DNA from: Macrosoma leucophasiata | Taxonomy: Eukaryota; Arthropoda; Insecta; Lepidoptera; Hedylidae | Length of the DNA: 64,000 nucleotides | Assembly (NCBI GenBank): GCA_036365455.1 | Contig: JAWQUS010000019.1 | Span: forward strand, 12,066,001 to 12,130,000 | Direction: 5' to 3' | Shown: piece by piece, positions 22,382 through 32,269 of the stretch | How positions within the stretch are numbered: position 1 is the first letter of the stretch | Layout: each line of letters starts with the position of its first letter | Translations under genes and position numbers: made by a program | The notes under the pieces: generated by a model | What the model saw: only the letters and a program-made list of their open reading frames with translations | Databases searched by the model: none | Told to the model about the DNA's origin: nothing

Positions 22382-22832
22382 TATGAAGGTGGCAAACAAG
22401 CTTGCAGTTCACATGTATTTTTTTAATGTAATGGAAGTGGCAAACTAGCATGCAGTTCACATTGATGTTAAGTGATGACTGCAGCCTATAGACACCCACA
22501 CGAAGATCAAGGTCAAGATGCAGATGCGTTACCACTCCTGAGGCCTAAGGTGTTATGCCTCTGTGCCGGAAATTACAGGGCCATACATTATCACCTGACC
22601 GGAACACGATAGTGCTGAACACTACCATTTAGCGGCAAGTATGTTAGGTAATGCGGTGGTGCTTACGCCCGCGTGCTCCGTCACTGGAGCTCTACTACCG
22701 GTGAAGTGTATGTTAAGTTAAGACTACAGTCTATAAACACCCACACAAAGACCAGAGGTCAAAATGCAGATGCGTTGCCACCCCTGAGACCTTAGTTGTT
22801 ATGTCTCTGTGATAGTTATTACGGGGCCACCA
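22382..22832 (-). mobile_element. Nested pair: A copy inside a B copy
   Basis: A B repeat (22382-22415 and 22704-22832, with 'GTTATGTCTCTGTGATAGTT') is split by a full A repeat in the same orientation (22416-22703, with 'GTTATGCCTCTGTGCCGGAA'). So the A insertion is younger than this B copy. Confidence 0.65.
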
Positions 22833-23148
22833 AGTTTGACCACGAAAATTTTGCATCTACAGGATGTTTCTAGGACCCGTCGTATAATAAGGAACTTCCT
22901 CAAATCGTAGTTATTTTCTGAAACTTTTCCCTGTTCCCCGAAAAACTTGTAAAACTATGTAAAACCGCCACATACATCATTTTAACTACACCCTGTTATT
23001 TACGGTCTCACCACCTGTTACAAATTAAACAGCTAACTTGGAACTTCGAAACACCTATATATTAGACTAGGGTTGTACATTGATAACGTATCTGTAACTG
23101 ATATCATATATAATACATATAATTTTCTCTTCTGTTACGAATATGAAA
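22833..23148. other. Spacer
   Basis: No feature recognised between retroposon copies. Confidence 0.35.
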
Positions 23149-23438
23149 AAAAAAACATGTAGTTCACATGTATTTTTGTATTTTAAGTTCACATTGATGT
23201 TAAGTGATACCTGCAGCCTATAGACACCCACACAATGACCAGAGGTCAAAATGCAGATGCGCTGCCACTCCTGAGGTATTAGGTGTTATGCGTCTATGCC
23301 GGAAATTACAGAGCCGTACATTTCCACCTGACCGGAACACGATAGTGCTGAATACTATCTTTTAGCGGCAAGTTTATTAGGTAATGCGGTGGTGCCTACG
23401 CCCGCAAGCTCTGTCACTGGAGCTCTACCACCAGTAAT
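23149..23438 (-). mobile_element. TACTGG repeat A, full length
   Basis: The 3' end is at the left and is disrupted by a short extra tract ('TGTATTTTTGTATTTTAAG'). The 5' end is clean at 'GGAGCTCTACCACCAGTAA'. Confidence 0.75.
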
Positions 23439-23716
23439 TTGGCATCGAATACCGGGCTAGAGAGTTATTGAAATAGGAGTAGATTATTGCAAAAAAAAAA
23501 CTGGATTGCGGACTCATTGATCTCTGCGCGAATGCATGCAGGTAGACGAAAGGTTAGGCTTCTGGAGGGGTGGAGTATTCTTTCGGTAATATTATTAAAA
23601 CATCAGATATAAACTGACGTAAAGCGATTTTAAAGTGTTCTATTAGATTCCGTTGTAAACTAAATTTAATTTCAAAATCAACCGCCTCTTTAAAAATATT
23701 TCGCAAAATAATTTGT

Positions 23717-23865
23717 GTTGCCAACCCTAACAATAGCTAAGGGTCAGACGATTGATGTCGGATCGCGTGAATTAAGTAGGGCGGCAAGATTTCGCGAACA
23801 TTTCACCAAAAGGTCGATTCGGATATGTGAAATGAGTTTCGTGAATCGCTACTTCTTATTTACTT
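23717..23865 (+). repeat. 155-bp unit, copy 1 of 3
   Basis: 'GGGTCAGACGATTGATG', 'CGGATCGCG', 'CAAGATTTCGCGAACATTTC' and 'CTACTTCTTATTTA'. Same orientation as the two copies downstream. No tail, TIR or coding frame visible. Confidence 0.55.
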
Positions 23866-23894
23866 TTGGACTAGCTAGTAAATAATATTATTAT

Positions 23895-24600
23895 AAAAAT
23901 CGGTCAAGTGCATGTGGATCCATCTGCAGTGTAGGGTTCCGTTGTTTTTTTGGTTTGAATAATATAATGAAAAAATAAATAAATATTTTCTATGGAGTTC
24001 TTCAAAATTCTCGAGTAAAATGCATTTGGCCGACTATTACTCGCAAACTTGTAAAGCCACCTTAAGTGTGATAGTTTTTCTTTTAAATTCGTTATGTGTA
24101 GTTACTATTGCCGTAACGTTGGAATTTCTAACAACAATCGTTTTGTTGGTAGAGGGGGGGGGACACTTGACTCTAACGAAAATTGGCACTTTAAAGCTTA
24201 TTAGCTTATTATTAAGTCACGAACAGTTTACTTAATTTAAAAATGATGTTTGTACACCCCTAACATATTTGAAAGAACTATCCAACGATATCCCTCACTA
24301 TATAGAAAACTAAAAATAAAAATTTTGTCCGCGCCTTACATGTAGGGGAGGTACCCTAAATCATATTTTATAATTTGGTGTAGGTCGCTTTTTGCGTAAC
24401 CTATGGAAACCAACCAAATCATCCCATGGCATCCCACAGGAACATTTTTTCGATATAAAAAGTATCCTTTACTCTAATTCAGCTCATACCCTATATCTAT
24501 AACAAATTTCATCAAAATCCGTTCAGTAGTATCGGCGTGATTGACGGACAAACAGCCAAACATCCAATAACAGCAACTTTCACATTTATAATATTAAGTG
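23895..24600 (+). mobile_element. GGGTTCCG-type retroposon, ~0.7 kb
   Basis: Starts with 'CGGTCAAGTGCATGTGGATC' and 'GTAGGGTTCCGTTG' and ends with 'CAAAATCCGTTCAGTAGT', 'ATTGACGGACAAACA' and 'TTTATAATATTAAG'. These start and end phrases are characteristic of a very common lepidopteran short element with RTE-like 3' wording. No protein-coding part. Confidence 0.55.
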
Positions 24601-24699
24601 TTATGACACAATTTTACTACGTATAATAAACGAAGAAGATCAAAAAAATCTTCGTAAAAACATTATAGCAATCAATTAGCGAGTACAAATGACATTTGT

Positions 24700-24832
24700 G
24701 GCATAACACCTTAGGCCTCAGGAGTGGTAACGCATCTGCATTTTGACCTTGGTCTTTGTGTTAGTGTCTATAAGCTGCAGTCATCAATGTGAACTGCATG
24801 CTTGTTTGCCATTTCAATTACATAAAAAAAGC
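24700..24832 (+). mobile_element. TACTGG repeat A, 5'-truncated
   Basis: Starts at 'GGCATAACACCTTAGGCCTC'. Missing 'CTTAACA' within the 3' part ('GCAGTCATCAATGTGAACTG'). A tail present. Confidence 0.7.
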
Positions 24833-24896
24833 ATAACACCACTTTCATGACAATATTCATGGACGCTACATAAACTCTAAGGCTGGCTGAACTGGG

Positions 24897-24942
24897 CATC
24901 CTTCTCTAACTTTAAAAGATTTCTTTAAGTTAGAGAAGGATG
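24897..24942. repeat. 16-bp perfect hairpin
   Basis: 24897-24912 pairs with 24927-24942 around a short A/T loop. Confidence 0.75.
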
Positions 24943-25032
24943 TGAAATGTTACAATAACTTTAACTTTAACAAATATCTTGCTGCAACCCAGGCTAGGCT
25001 AATTGTAACTAAATATAACAAATAAATTTGTA

Positions 25033-25186
25033 CTGGCAACCCTAACAATAGCTAAGGGAGGGTCAGACGATTGATGGCGGATCGCGCGAATTAAGTTGGG
25101 TGGCAAGATTTCGCGAACATTTCACCAAAAGGTCATTTCGGATATGTGGAAAGAGAATCGTCGATCGTTACTTCTTATTTAGTAAC
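25033..25186 (+). repeat. 155-bp unit, copy 2 of 3
   Basis: Closest to the apparent consensus ('AGGGAGGGTCAGACGATTGA'). Its right end borders the Penelope-like insertion. Confidence 0.55.
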
Positions 25187-25372
25187 ATCCTTTACATTGT
25201 AGAAATTTAGCTTGCGGATTTTGTCGCGTATACAACACTCCCAAACTTCTTACACCCGACGTTTCGGTCACTTTCCAGCTACCGTGGTCACGGGCAGACT
25301 GTTCCGCAAGTTTAATTTCTACAATTTACGAAGCTCGCGAAAACCTACGAAAACGTTAAAATCCTTTACATT
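25187..25372. mobile_element. 162-bp Penelope-like insertion with 12-bp target duplication
   Basis: ATCCTTTACATT occurs at 25187-25198 and again at 25361-25372, flanking 25199-25360. Inside, inverted arms ('TTTAGCTTGCGG' near 25205 and 'CCGCAAGTTTAATTTC' near 25307) enclose 'CCCGACGTTTCGGTCACTTT'. On the minus strand 'CTGGAAAGTGACCGAAACG' resembles a hammerhead core with a degenerate CUGAUGA box, as found at Penelope-like element ends. Clade assignment is an inference; the target duplication is direct observation. Confidence 0.5.
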
Positions 25373-25446
25373 ATTTCTTACTTTCTATTAACTGAATTGT
25401 TACAGTACATTATAGCGTAGTGGACTAAAAGCTATTACCTTCTTTG

Positions 25447-25528
25447 TTTTTTTATGTAAGGAAGATGGCAAACAAGCGTGTAATTCACATGGATGTTAAG
25501 TGTTGACTGCAGCCTACTCAAACACCTT
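25447..25528 (-). mobile_element. TACTGG repeat 3' fragment
   Basis: 'GGAAGATGGCAAACAAGCGT' to 'GACTGCAGCCTA'. Only the tail-proximal part remains. Confidence 0.6.
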
Positions 25529-25610
25529 AAGAAAGAAAGAAAGACACTGAGAAAAAGCCGCCTAAAATCTAAAATGCTCTTACATCAACTTCGCTTGGTA
25601 TAAAAAATAA

Positions 25611-25822
25611 AATACGCTAACACTCACAGCCCCACAGAAGGCATAAACCTGTGTCGTGGGTGCCGTTGTATACAAACAACACGTACACAAACACCCAGAC
25701 CCGAAACAAATACCTGTAGGCCATACAAATATTTTTCCCGGTGCGGGCAACGAACCCGCGACCCTTCGAATCAACTGGGTCGTCAGTATCGACACCGAAT
25801 CGCCTCGACCGCAAGCCGTCAA
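25611..25822 (-). mobile_element. SINE-2 (tRNA-derived), full length
   Basis: Head at the right with a B-box complement 'CGAACCCGCGAC' (near 25750). The tail at the left reads 'ACACTCACAGCCCCACAGAA'. Matches 58820-59034 in reverse. Short frames on both strands here are shadows of the SINE. Confidence 0.7.
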
Positions 25823-26212
25823 CGCGTGGACGGCGAGTATACGGTGAGCACTAGCTTGTTTTCAGTTGACTTTGCTTTGCCAACGCGCTGTTCCCAAATG
25901 GACCGCGCGCTGTCCACCAGTGGTTCACAAGTTACATCGCGTCGTTCAACCGTGGACCACCCGTCGACAACGAGTGGACGCCATAAAACGAGGCGGTGCT
26001 GGTCGGGTACTGGGTGGCTGTAGTGAGCTATGACCCTTAAACTAGTTAAATAATGGTCAGACGAATTTCGATATTAGTAAACTTCAATACCAGGGATTGA
26101 ATCTTTAACCTTTAGTCGTGGTACTTCACTACAATTATTACAGAATCAGTCAAATGTTATGAAATATTATGTTTATTTTACACGTTTTAATGAAAATAAT
26201 AAAACAAGACTA
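25823..26212. other. GC-richer spacer
   Basis: 25823-26020 has 'GTGGACGGCGAG', 'CGCGCTGTCCACC' and 'CCGTGGACCACCCGTCGACA', repeated 'GTGGAC/GTCCAC' wording that can fold; origin unknown. Confidence 0.3.
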
Positions 26213-26370
26213 ACATGGCAACCCTAATAAAAGTAAAGGGAGGGTCAGACGATTGATGGCGGATCGCGCGAATGAAGTTAAGCAGCAAGATTTTGTAGGA
26301 ATTTCACCGAAACATCGTTTTGGAGATGAAAACCGAATCGCCGGTCGTTACTTCTAATAAAGTAACACAA
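26213..26370 (+). repeat. 155-bp unit, copy 3 of 3
   Basis: Most diverged of the three ('AGTTAAGCAGCAAGATTTTG'). Confidence 0.5.
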
Positions 26371-26459
26371 TGGATTGCGTTTAGTCTAACAAAAACATGA
26401 TAACGTGCATAGAAAACTTGACACTTCAAAAATGGTCTGTCATGAGTTTATTATTATTT

Positions 26460-26774
26460 TATTTTTTTATATGTAATAAGAGTGGCAAACAAGCATGCAG
26501 TTCACATTGATGTTAAGTGATGACTGCAGCCTATAGACAACCACACAATGACTAGAGGTCAAAATGCAGATGCGTTACCACTCCTCAGGCCTAAGGTGTT
26601 ATGCCTCTGTGCTGGAAATTACAGGGTCGTACATTACCACCTGACCGGAACACGATAGTGCATAGTGTTATGTGCAGTGCAGGACCTAACATACTTGCCG
26701 CTAAATGGTAGTGGTTAGGTAATGCGGTGGTGCCTACGCCCGCGAGCTCCGTCACTGGAGCTCTACCACAAGTA
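26460..26774 (-). mobile_element. TACTGG repeat A with internal micro-inversion
   Basis: Full length in reverse, but about 26685-26713 ('CCTAACATACTTGCCGCTAA') is in the forward orientation, inside an otherwise reverse copy. It replaces the expected 'ACTACCATTTAGCGGCAAG' segment. Confidence 0.7.
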
Positions 26775-27018
26775 AAATATGTTTTTTTAAATAAATCTTA
26801 AATCGTTTACTTACAAAGACATTATTACATGAAAAGGCTTAAGACTAAACAAATACAAGACTAATTTTTCTTACTGAAAATTAACCGTCGGTAAAAATTA
26901 ATTATTTGTGAAGCTAGAAATTCACCGGGCAATTATTTTGGAAATTAAATACTACACATTTCAAGACACTTAATGGGCAACATTACCAACATTAAGCTCA
27001 AGTTAAATGTTTGTTTAT
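26775..27018. other. Spacer
   Basis: AT-rich; nothing recognised. Confidence 0.35.
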
Positions 27019-27171
27019 ATAAGAAACAAGCCGAGCACATAATTTAAGACTATATCTCGTACCTGGCCGCCATGACAGCTGATTTATACAGCTCTGGGTG
27101 CACCCAGCGACTCCTGTCATTAGTCAACTGTGCTAGTTGAGAGTAAGTTGGATTCAAGCTGGATAAAACCA
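27019..27171 (+). other. Twin module, copy 1 (small ORF, promoter-like)
   Basis: Paired with 27541-27690 at an offset of about 520 bp. Shared parts include 'ACAAGCCGA.CACAT', 'ACCTGGCCGCCATGAC', the palindrome 'GGGTGCACCC' and 'CTGTCATTAGTCAACT'. A 22-codon frame starts at the ATG in 'GCCGCCATGAC' (27068) and ends at 'AGTTGA'. It is open in both copies with no length change over ~70 bp. Substitutions do not favour third positions (2, 5 and 4 at positions 1, 2 and 3), so coding selection is not supported. Confidence 0.4.
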
Positions 27172-27540
27172 GTTGGGACCAGATATTTCATGTTTTATCA
27201 AGTTTTTTAGAGAGCTTAAGTAATTCTTATTTCTATAAAAAAATATGTCCGTAATATGGTTCATCAACAATAATTATCGTTTTGCAAACGTTCCATCAGA
27301 TTTAGATGTAAAAAATACACTGTGAACAATACGTATTATGTAAATGTAAAGGTATAAAATCATGTATAATTTATATTTTTAAAAATACTACCATTATGTC
27401 AGCAGAGATTTAAGCTGTATTGAAGTATAAATACAGAAGTTGTATACAACGTAAATTACATAGATGATGTTAATAAAAAATGTAGATTTTTGTTTAATTT
27501 TAGATTATTCAACTCAAGTTATATTATTATATCTGTATGC

Positions 27541-27690
27541 ATAAGACACAAGCCGAACACATCATTTAAGATTACATCTGATACCTGGCCGCCATGACGT
27601 TTGGTTTATATAGCACGGGGTGCACCCAGCAACTGCTGTCATTAGTCAACTCTGCTAGTTGAGAGAAAGTTGGATTCAGGCTGTATACTA
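27541..27690 (+). other. Twin module, copy 2 with TATA-like element
   Basis: Same layout as copy 1. 'GGTTTATATAGC' lies about 34 bases upstream of the A in 'TGTCATTAGTC', resembling TATA plus initiator spacing, but copy 1 has only 'TTTATACAG'. 'TCAACT'/'AGTTGA' can form a small hairpin in both. It could be a duplicated regulatory unit or an old repeat. Confidence 0.4.
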
Positions 27691-27792
27691 GCGCTTTTTG
27701 ACTTGGATATAACAGGTTAGAAACGAATATTTCAGATTTGATTCAGTATTTTTGGCTGAACTGAAGAATCCCAGCATTGTTGTAAGAAATAC

Positions 27793-27906
27793 CTACATAT
27801 GATAGATATTTATTAAGTAATAAATATCTATCATATGTAGTAGTGTAGTAGTGTATGTATATCTAGTAATGCTATCATAGGTAAGTACCTATGATAGCAT
27901 TACTAG
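27793..27906. repeat. Two adjacent perfect palindromes with AG centres
   Basis: 27793-27815 pairs perfectly with 27818-27840 (23 bp) around AG. 27863-27883 pairs perfectly with 27886-27906 (21 bp) around AG. Both centres read T(T/A)AAGTA-like text ('TTAAGTAA', 'GTAAGTAC'). 22 bases separate them. Sequences of the two stems are unrelated except 'CTATCAT'. Confidence 0.9.
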
Positions 27907-27909
27907 AAA

Positions 27910-29140
27910 CATTTCGACAAATGCGGTTCAACAAAACACTTCCTCGAAAAGTTTTAATATGATGGTTTGATAAAAGTATATTTATTTTATCCGTAATTTT
28001 ATAGTCATATATATCAACTACCACAACTAAGCGATATGCTTTGCAGAATTGAACCAAAAAAACAGTACTCAATAGTGTTGTTATTTAGATGATGTAATTA
28101 TCAGCTTACTTTCAGTATTCTAGGGTCCATTCAATCAACACAATTTTACCGATTGTAGTTGATTTTATTTCGAATCAAGCTGTATCATAAATAATGATTT
28201 TAATCGTGATATATCAAATAATGCTAATAACAAGTTGATATTACGAACTTTGACCTTTACTTACTACGATATCGTTTTCTTATTATTTTTCTTCCCCTAA
28301 TTGTTTACTCTCTTACCTGAAACAAAAACAAAACTAATATTAGATACATAAGATATACGAATAGCAAAAAACGAGGCAAAAATTACTAAACATATTCTGC
28401 TTAATTCACATAGATGAGTCAAGCAGTGGTAGTATACAACAGTTTGCTAGTAATATACTTTGCCATGATAAATTAAATTCGATTGAAAGTTATTAACATT
28501 CCAATTCTGATTCGTATCTAATAATTTGCTATTTGTGAAACCAAACCCTTTCATTGTTGCACCCAATAAACTTTTTTGTCAAGATGAACATGCGAGGTCC
28601 TGAATATTAAAATGCAGAGTTGGGATACTTATTCACTTATAGATTAAGTGAGTAAGTATCCCAAGAAACCCTTAAAATGCGTGAAACAGTAGAAATAATC
28701 AAATCTGTACCTAGTATTTCTCAATAAAAGGCAAAACCAATTATTAAATATTTATTAATATTAAATATTTACAAAACATACACAGTGTTATTATATATCC
28801 TAAAAGCTTCATACAATAACATAATTCAAAACGTTACTTTAATACAATTTATTCATAGTCTTTCCTTTTTTCGCAACGAATAGATCAGTACATACATTAT
28901 CGGTATAGTTAAGAACATTATGGCAGGGCTGAGTGACGGGCGATCAATCAAGGGCCGGATTACAGGCTGGCTCTGGAAAAAACGGTTTTTGTGAGCCCAT
29001 ACACTAATGTTTGTTGAGGTTCATTAAGAATAACGAATGTTTCAGAGGAAAATAACTATTACGTTAGTAAGTAGGTTGAGGTTGCATAGCTTGGGTACGT
29101 CAACGCAAATGTGTTATGGGATTAACAAGGATTATTATTT
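27910..29140. other. Unique-looking AT-rich stretch with one hairpin
   Basis: No gene or repeat family recognised. 28620-28639 pairs with 28645-28664 (20 bp, one mismatch, 5-nt loop). Confidence 0.4.
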
Positions 29141-29144
29141 TCCC

Positions 29145-29290
29145 GTAGCGTAACATCACGCTTGTATTCTCCGTAAGGGGAAGAAACAAATTGCATGCAT
29201 TCAAGCATACTTGAAAACAGCCACCACTTGCCGGTTAAGTTTTGTCCCATGTAACAGGACCTTACAGACCCTGTGATAAGCCTATTGACA
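29145..29290 (-). mobile_element. SINE-1 tail and body fragment
   Basis: Reverse SINE-1 ('GTAGCGTAACATCACGCTTG', 'CATGCATTCAAGCATAC', 'TTTTGTCCCATGTAACAGG'). Its head half is replaced by the LINE insertion beginning near 29304. Confidence 0.65.
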
Positions 29291-29303
29291 TATTTATCTG
29301 GAA

Positions 29304-29831
29304 TACTGCTCTCATTTGTGGGCGGGAGCCCCCAAATACCAACTTGGTCCACTCGACTCCCTACAAAGACGCGCCGTTCGTATTGTTAACGACCCAGGAC
29401 TTACTGACAGGCTCGAACATCTGAGCCTGCGCAGAGACGTTGGGAGTCTATGCGTTTTATACCGTCTCTACAATGGCGAGTGCTCTGTCGAACTGTTCGA
29501 CATGGTGCCACCGTCTCTTTTCCTACACCGCACTACCCGCCGAAGAGAGAAGTTCCACCCTCACCGATTGGACACTTGGCAATGTTCAACGGTGCGGTTC
29601 TCACGTTCGTTTTTGCCCAGAACGTGTAAATTGTGGAATGAACTTCCCTCTGAGGTGTTCCCTCGGTGCTACAATATGGGGTTCTTCAAAAATGGCGTCA
29701 AAAGAGTCCTTCAGGGCTGGCAGCGCGTTGGCGACTCCCCTGGTGTTGCAAATGTTCATAGGCGACGGTGACTACTTTCCATCAGGTGGCCCGTCTGCTT
29801 GTCTGTCAATCCTTTGACATTAAAAAAAAAA
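29304..29831 (+). pseudogene. 5'-truncated Jockey/CR1-like LINE, RT C-terminus
   Basis: A continuous frame from 29304 to the stop at 29771 encodes the C-terminal end of a non-LTR reverse transcriptase: 'YCSHLWAGAP' (first codons), 'LDSLQRRAVRIVNDP', 'LSLRRDVGSLCVLYRLYNGE', 'SRSFLPRTCKLWNELPSEVF' and 'NMGFFKNGVKRVL'. This wording is typical of 'RNA-directed DNA polymerase from mobile element jockey'-type proteins in Lepidoptera. The frame has no internal stop, so insertion is fairly young, but the finger/palm with the catalytic FADD motif is missing. A short 3' UTR and an A-rich tail follow ('CCTTTGACATT' then A, ~29820-29831). It inserted into the SINE-1 to its left. Confidence 0.85.
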
Positions 29832-30650
29832 TAATTAACAAAACTCCGACAGTAGCACTCGGAGGGAAACGTTTAGGAAATTGAAAAATCTCAATAGAAC
29901 CAGAGGTAAACTATTATATCTACGTCTTTATATCTAGTTGCTGATCTAGAATTAAATACAGAACCAAAGAGCAGTAGAAGTTCTCTGTGTTGATATTGTA
30001 GTGTTCATAACAGGTAAATAAATGTATTGGATGAAATCCGCAATCCTATTTTTTACATAGTAACTATATTAATATTACTTCTCAATCACTTACATATAGT
30101 CTGTAGGGTAATAGTGTACAAATTATCATAATCATAAAAAATAATGATAGTAAAAAATATTGCACAGTACGTTCTATTTAATTAAAATATTTCAATTATC
30201 AAAATAGTGTTTGAGAGAAAATTGCATTACCAAACTATCAACATTATAATTTTAAACTTAGCTGTATGGGAATTTTCTATAAATTAATGCTGTCATCGCA
30301 ACAACATTCAGTGAAAAAACTTAACAAATTACTTAACTTTTTCCATTATTATAGAAAAGCAGCAGTCCCTATTCTTAAAAGAAACTTTTTCAATGGTAAA
30401 AACACAGCAGAAATTTATAAAAACGTGTTTGTATTTTTTTTTCTTCTTTCTTCGAGCAACGGTATTTCGATGTATTGACGCGCCAGCTCAGTACTGATAC
30501 TGATATTATTATTATGTACTCGTATGAGAGAAGACGCCTATCTATTTTTAAAGATTTTTCATGAGACCGAAACCATATTAAAATCAGAACCAGATATTCA
30601 TTAAATTTATTCATCTAGGATGGCATGCAATGTTAATGAAACGTATAGTA
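29832..30650. other. Unique-looking AT-rich stretch
   Basis: No recognised gene or repeat; short frames lack domains. Confidence 0.4.
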
Positions 30651-30654
30651 TCCA

Positions 30655-30882
30655 CAAGAAATAATGTACATCGACAGGAAGAGACGTCGACTTATTTTGG
30701 ATCTGTAGAGCGTTATCTCTTTCGCACCTTACCTATTTGACGTTTGTCGACCATTTTGATCAAGTTTTGACCAATACCGGAATGCGGATGCTTACGTAGG
30801 CAGTGTGCAGCAGAGATAACGCTCTATGAAGCCGAAAATAGCCGATTGTCAATTTCATTGGCTCGATGTGCATTATTTCTTG
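30655..30882. mobile_element. MITE-like foldback element
   Basis: Outer arms 30655-30674 and 30863-30882 pair (20 bp, one mismatch). Inner arms 30706-30720 and 30812-30826 pair perfectly ('TAGAGCGTTATCTCT'). No coding frame. The arrangement (two paired blocks, non-pairing spacers) resembles non-autonomous DNA elements. Superfamily and target duplication unclear. Confidence 0.55.
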
Positions 30883-31149
30883 ATGAGATGTAGGTATAAA
30901 TGAATCTATGTATGATAATATGTATAAATGAAAGAATATTAATTATAGTGAATAAATACAGATTACACATGTCAATTTACAAACAAGTAAAAAATATAAC
31001 CACGAATCTAAGAATAAAAAGAAAGGAAGAATAAAACTAAAAATATGTTTGTGACATTTATAGAAAATGGATGAATATAATAATTTAAAGAAGAGAGTTT
31101 TTAAATGATAAAATTTATGACATTTTAATCGAAAAATGTTCGCACTACC
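30883..31149. other. AT-rich spacer
   Basis: Nothing recognised. Confidence 0.35.
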
Positions 31150-32225
31150 ATTTTTGACAAGACTCGTAAAAGTCTCTATGTAATTTCAATTCTGCACGCT
31201 CAACATGACTTATTATAAAGCAACGCCGACACGCTTTCTTAGAGATAGAGAGAAGATATTATTAAACGTAATGAAAGAAAACAATTCCAATGTAAATGTT
31301 TCAAATAAATTCAAAAATATTCAGTAAGTATCAAAAATAAAATAACAATTCATCTGAGATTATTGCAAACAAATAAAAAGTTTGTCAGAAAATCAACATT
31401 AGGCAACAATATATAAATAGAAAGGAAGTTTTTCACTTATTAAATTGTTTATATCGAAGAAAGTTATCATAGAATTTTTTGGCAAGACCCTAAAAACTCC
31501 ACAAGTAATTTCAAAGAAAAGAAAACATTTTTCCTTTAGATAAAGGCAGATTGACTTATGCCTCAATACCGACGGGATGGATAAATCATAAGTAAAAAAT
31601 CCCTATAAATCTCTTCATACAGAGCCATCGTGTCTTTGTTGGCCTGTCACAAGTTTTAGCGAACAATGTTTTGATGTATTGCTTTTTCTGTCTGATACCG
31701 GACCATGTTCTGTTTCGAGAAAGTATTTCAGTTAACTCCAATGGCTTTATTTCTGTTTTAACTTTACATATGGTAGTCACTATTCGAACAAAATAATGTG
31801 AGACAGGTATTACAAAAAACGAGTGATTTGATAAAGCTAAACATTATCATTAAATAGAAAAAAAGCAGAAGACCAACAACAAATAACGATGATAAATATT
31901 AGTACAGAAAAGTTTTAAGAACTTATCAAATACAATGTGTTTTGATCCAAGAAATTTATGAATAGCATTCTTGGCAAGGCCCTGAAGAGTCTACAAGTAA
32001 TTTCAAAGAAAAGAAAACATTTTTATAAGATAAAGGCAGATTGACTTATGCCTCGATACCGACGGGATGGATAAATCATAAGTAAAGTAAAGCCTTATAA
32101 ATCTCTTCAAACAGAGCCATTCTTTCTTTTTTGGCCTGTCACAAGTTTTAGCGAACAATGTTTTGATGTATCTGTTTGATACCGGACCATGTTCGGTTTA
32201 GCGATAGTATTTCAGTTAACTTTAA
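31150..32225. repeat. Local direct repeats, three copies
   Basis: 31470-31740 and 31965-32220 are ~85-90% alike by eye (shared 'ATTTCAAAGAAAAGAAAAC', 'GGCAGATTGACTTATGCCTC', 'GATACCGGACCATGTTC'); a shorter diverged copy is at 31150-31195 ('GACAAGACTCGTAAAAGTCT'). The spacing is unequal (~325 and ~490). The internal motif 'GGCAGATTGACTTATGCC' is imperfectly self-complementary. No tail, TIR or stable shared frame. Confidence 0.6.
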
Positions 32226-32269
32226 ATTCAGTTGCGATTTGGTGGAATAAAGTTTATTAACGGTGTTCT

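Noticed and set aside
25823..26023. Possible coding exon in a GC-richer patch
   Set aside because: Short frames on both strands, no splice-site pair with matching phase and no protein similarity that I recognise; repeated GTGGAC words suggest repeat origin.
27793..27906. microRNA precursors
   Set aside because: Stems are perfect with 2-nt spacers, which cannot form a normal hairpin loop of a precursor; they are better described as palindromes.
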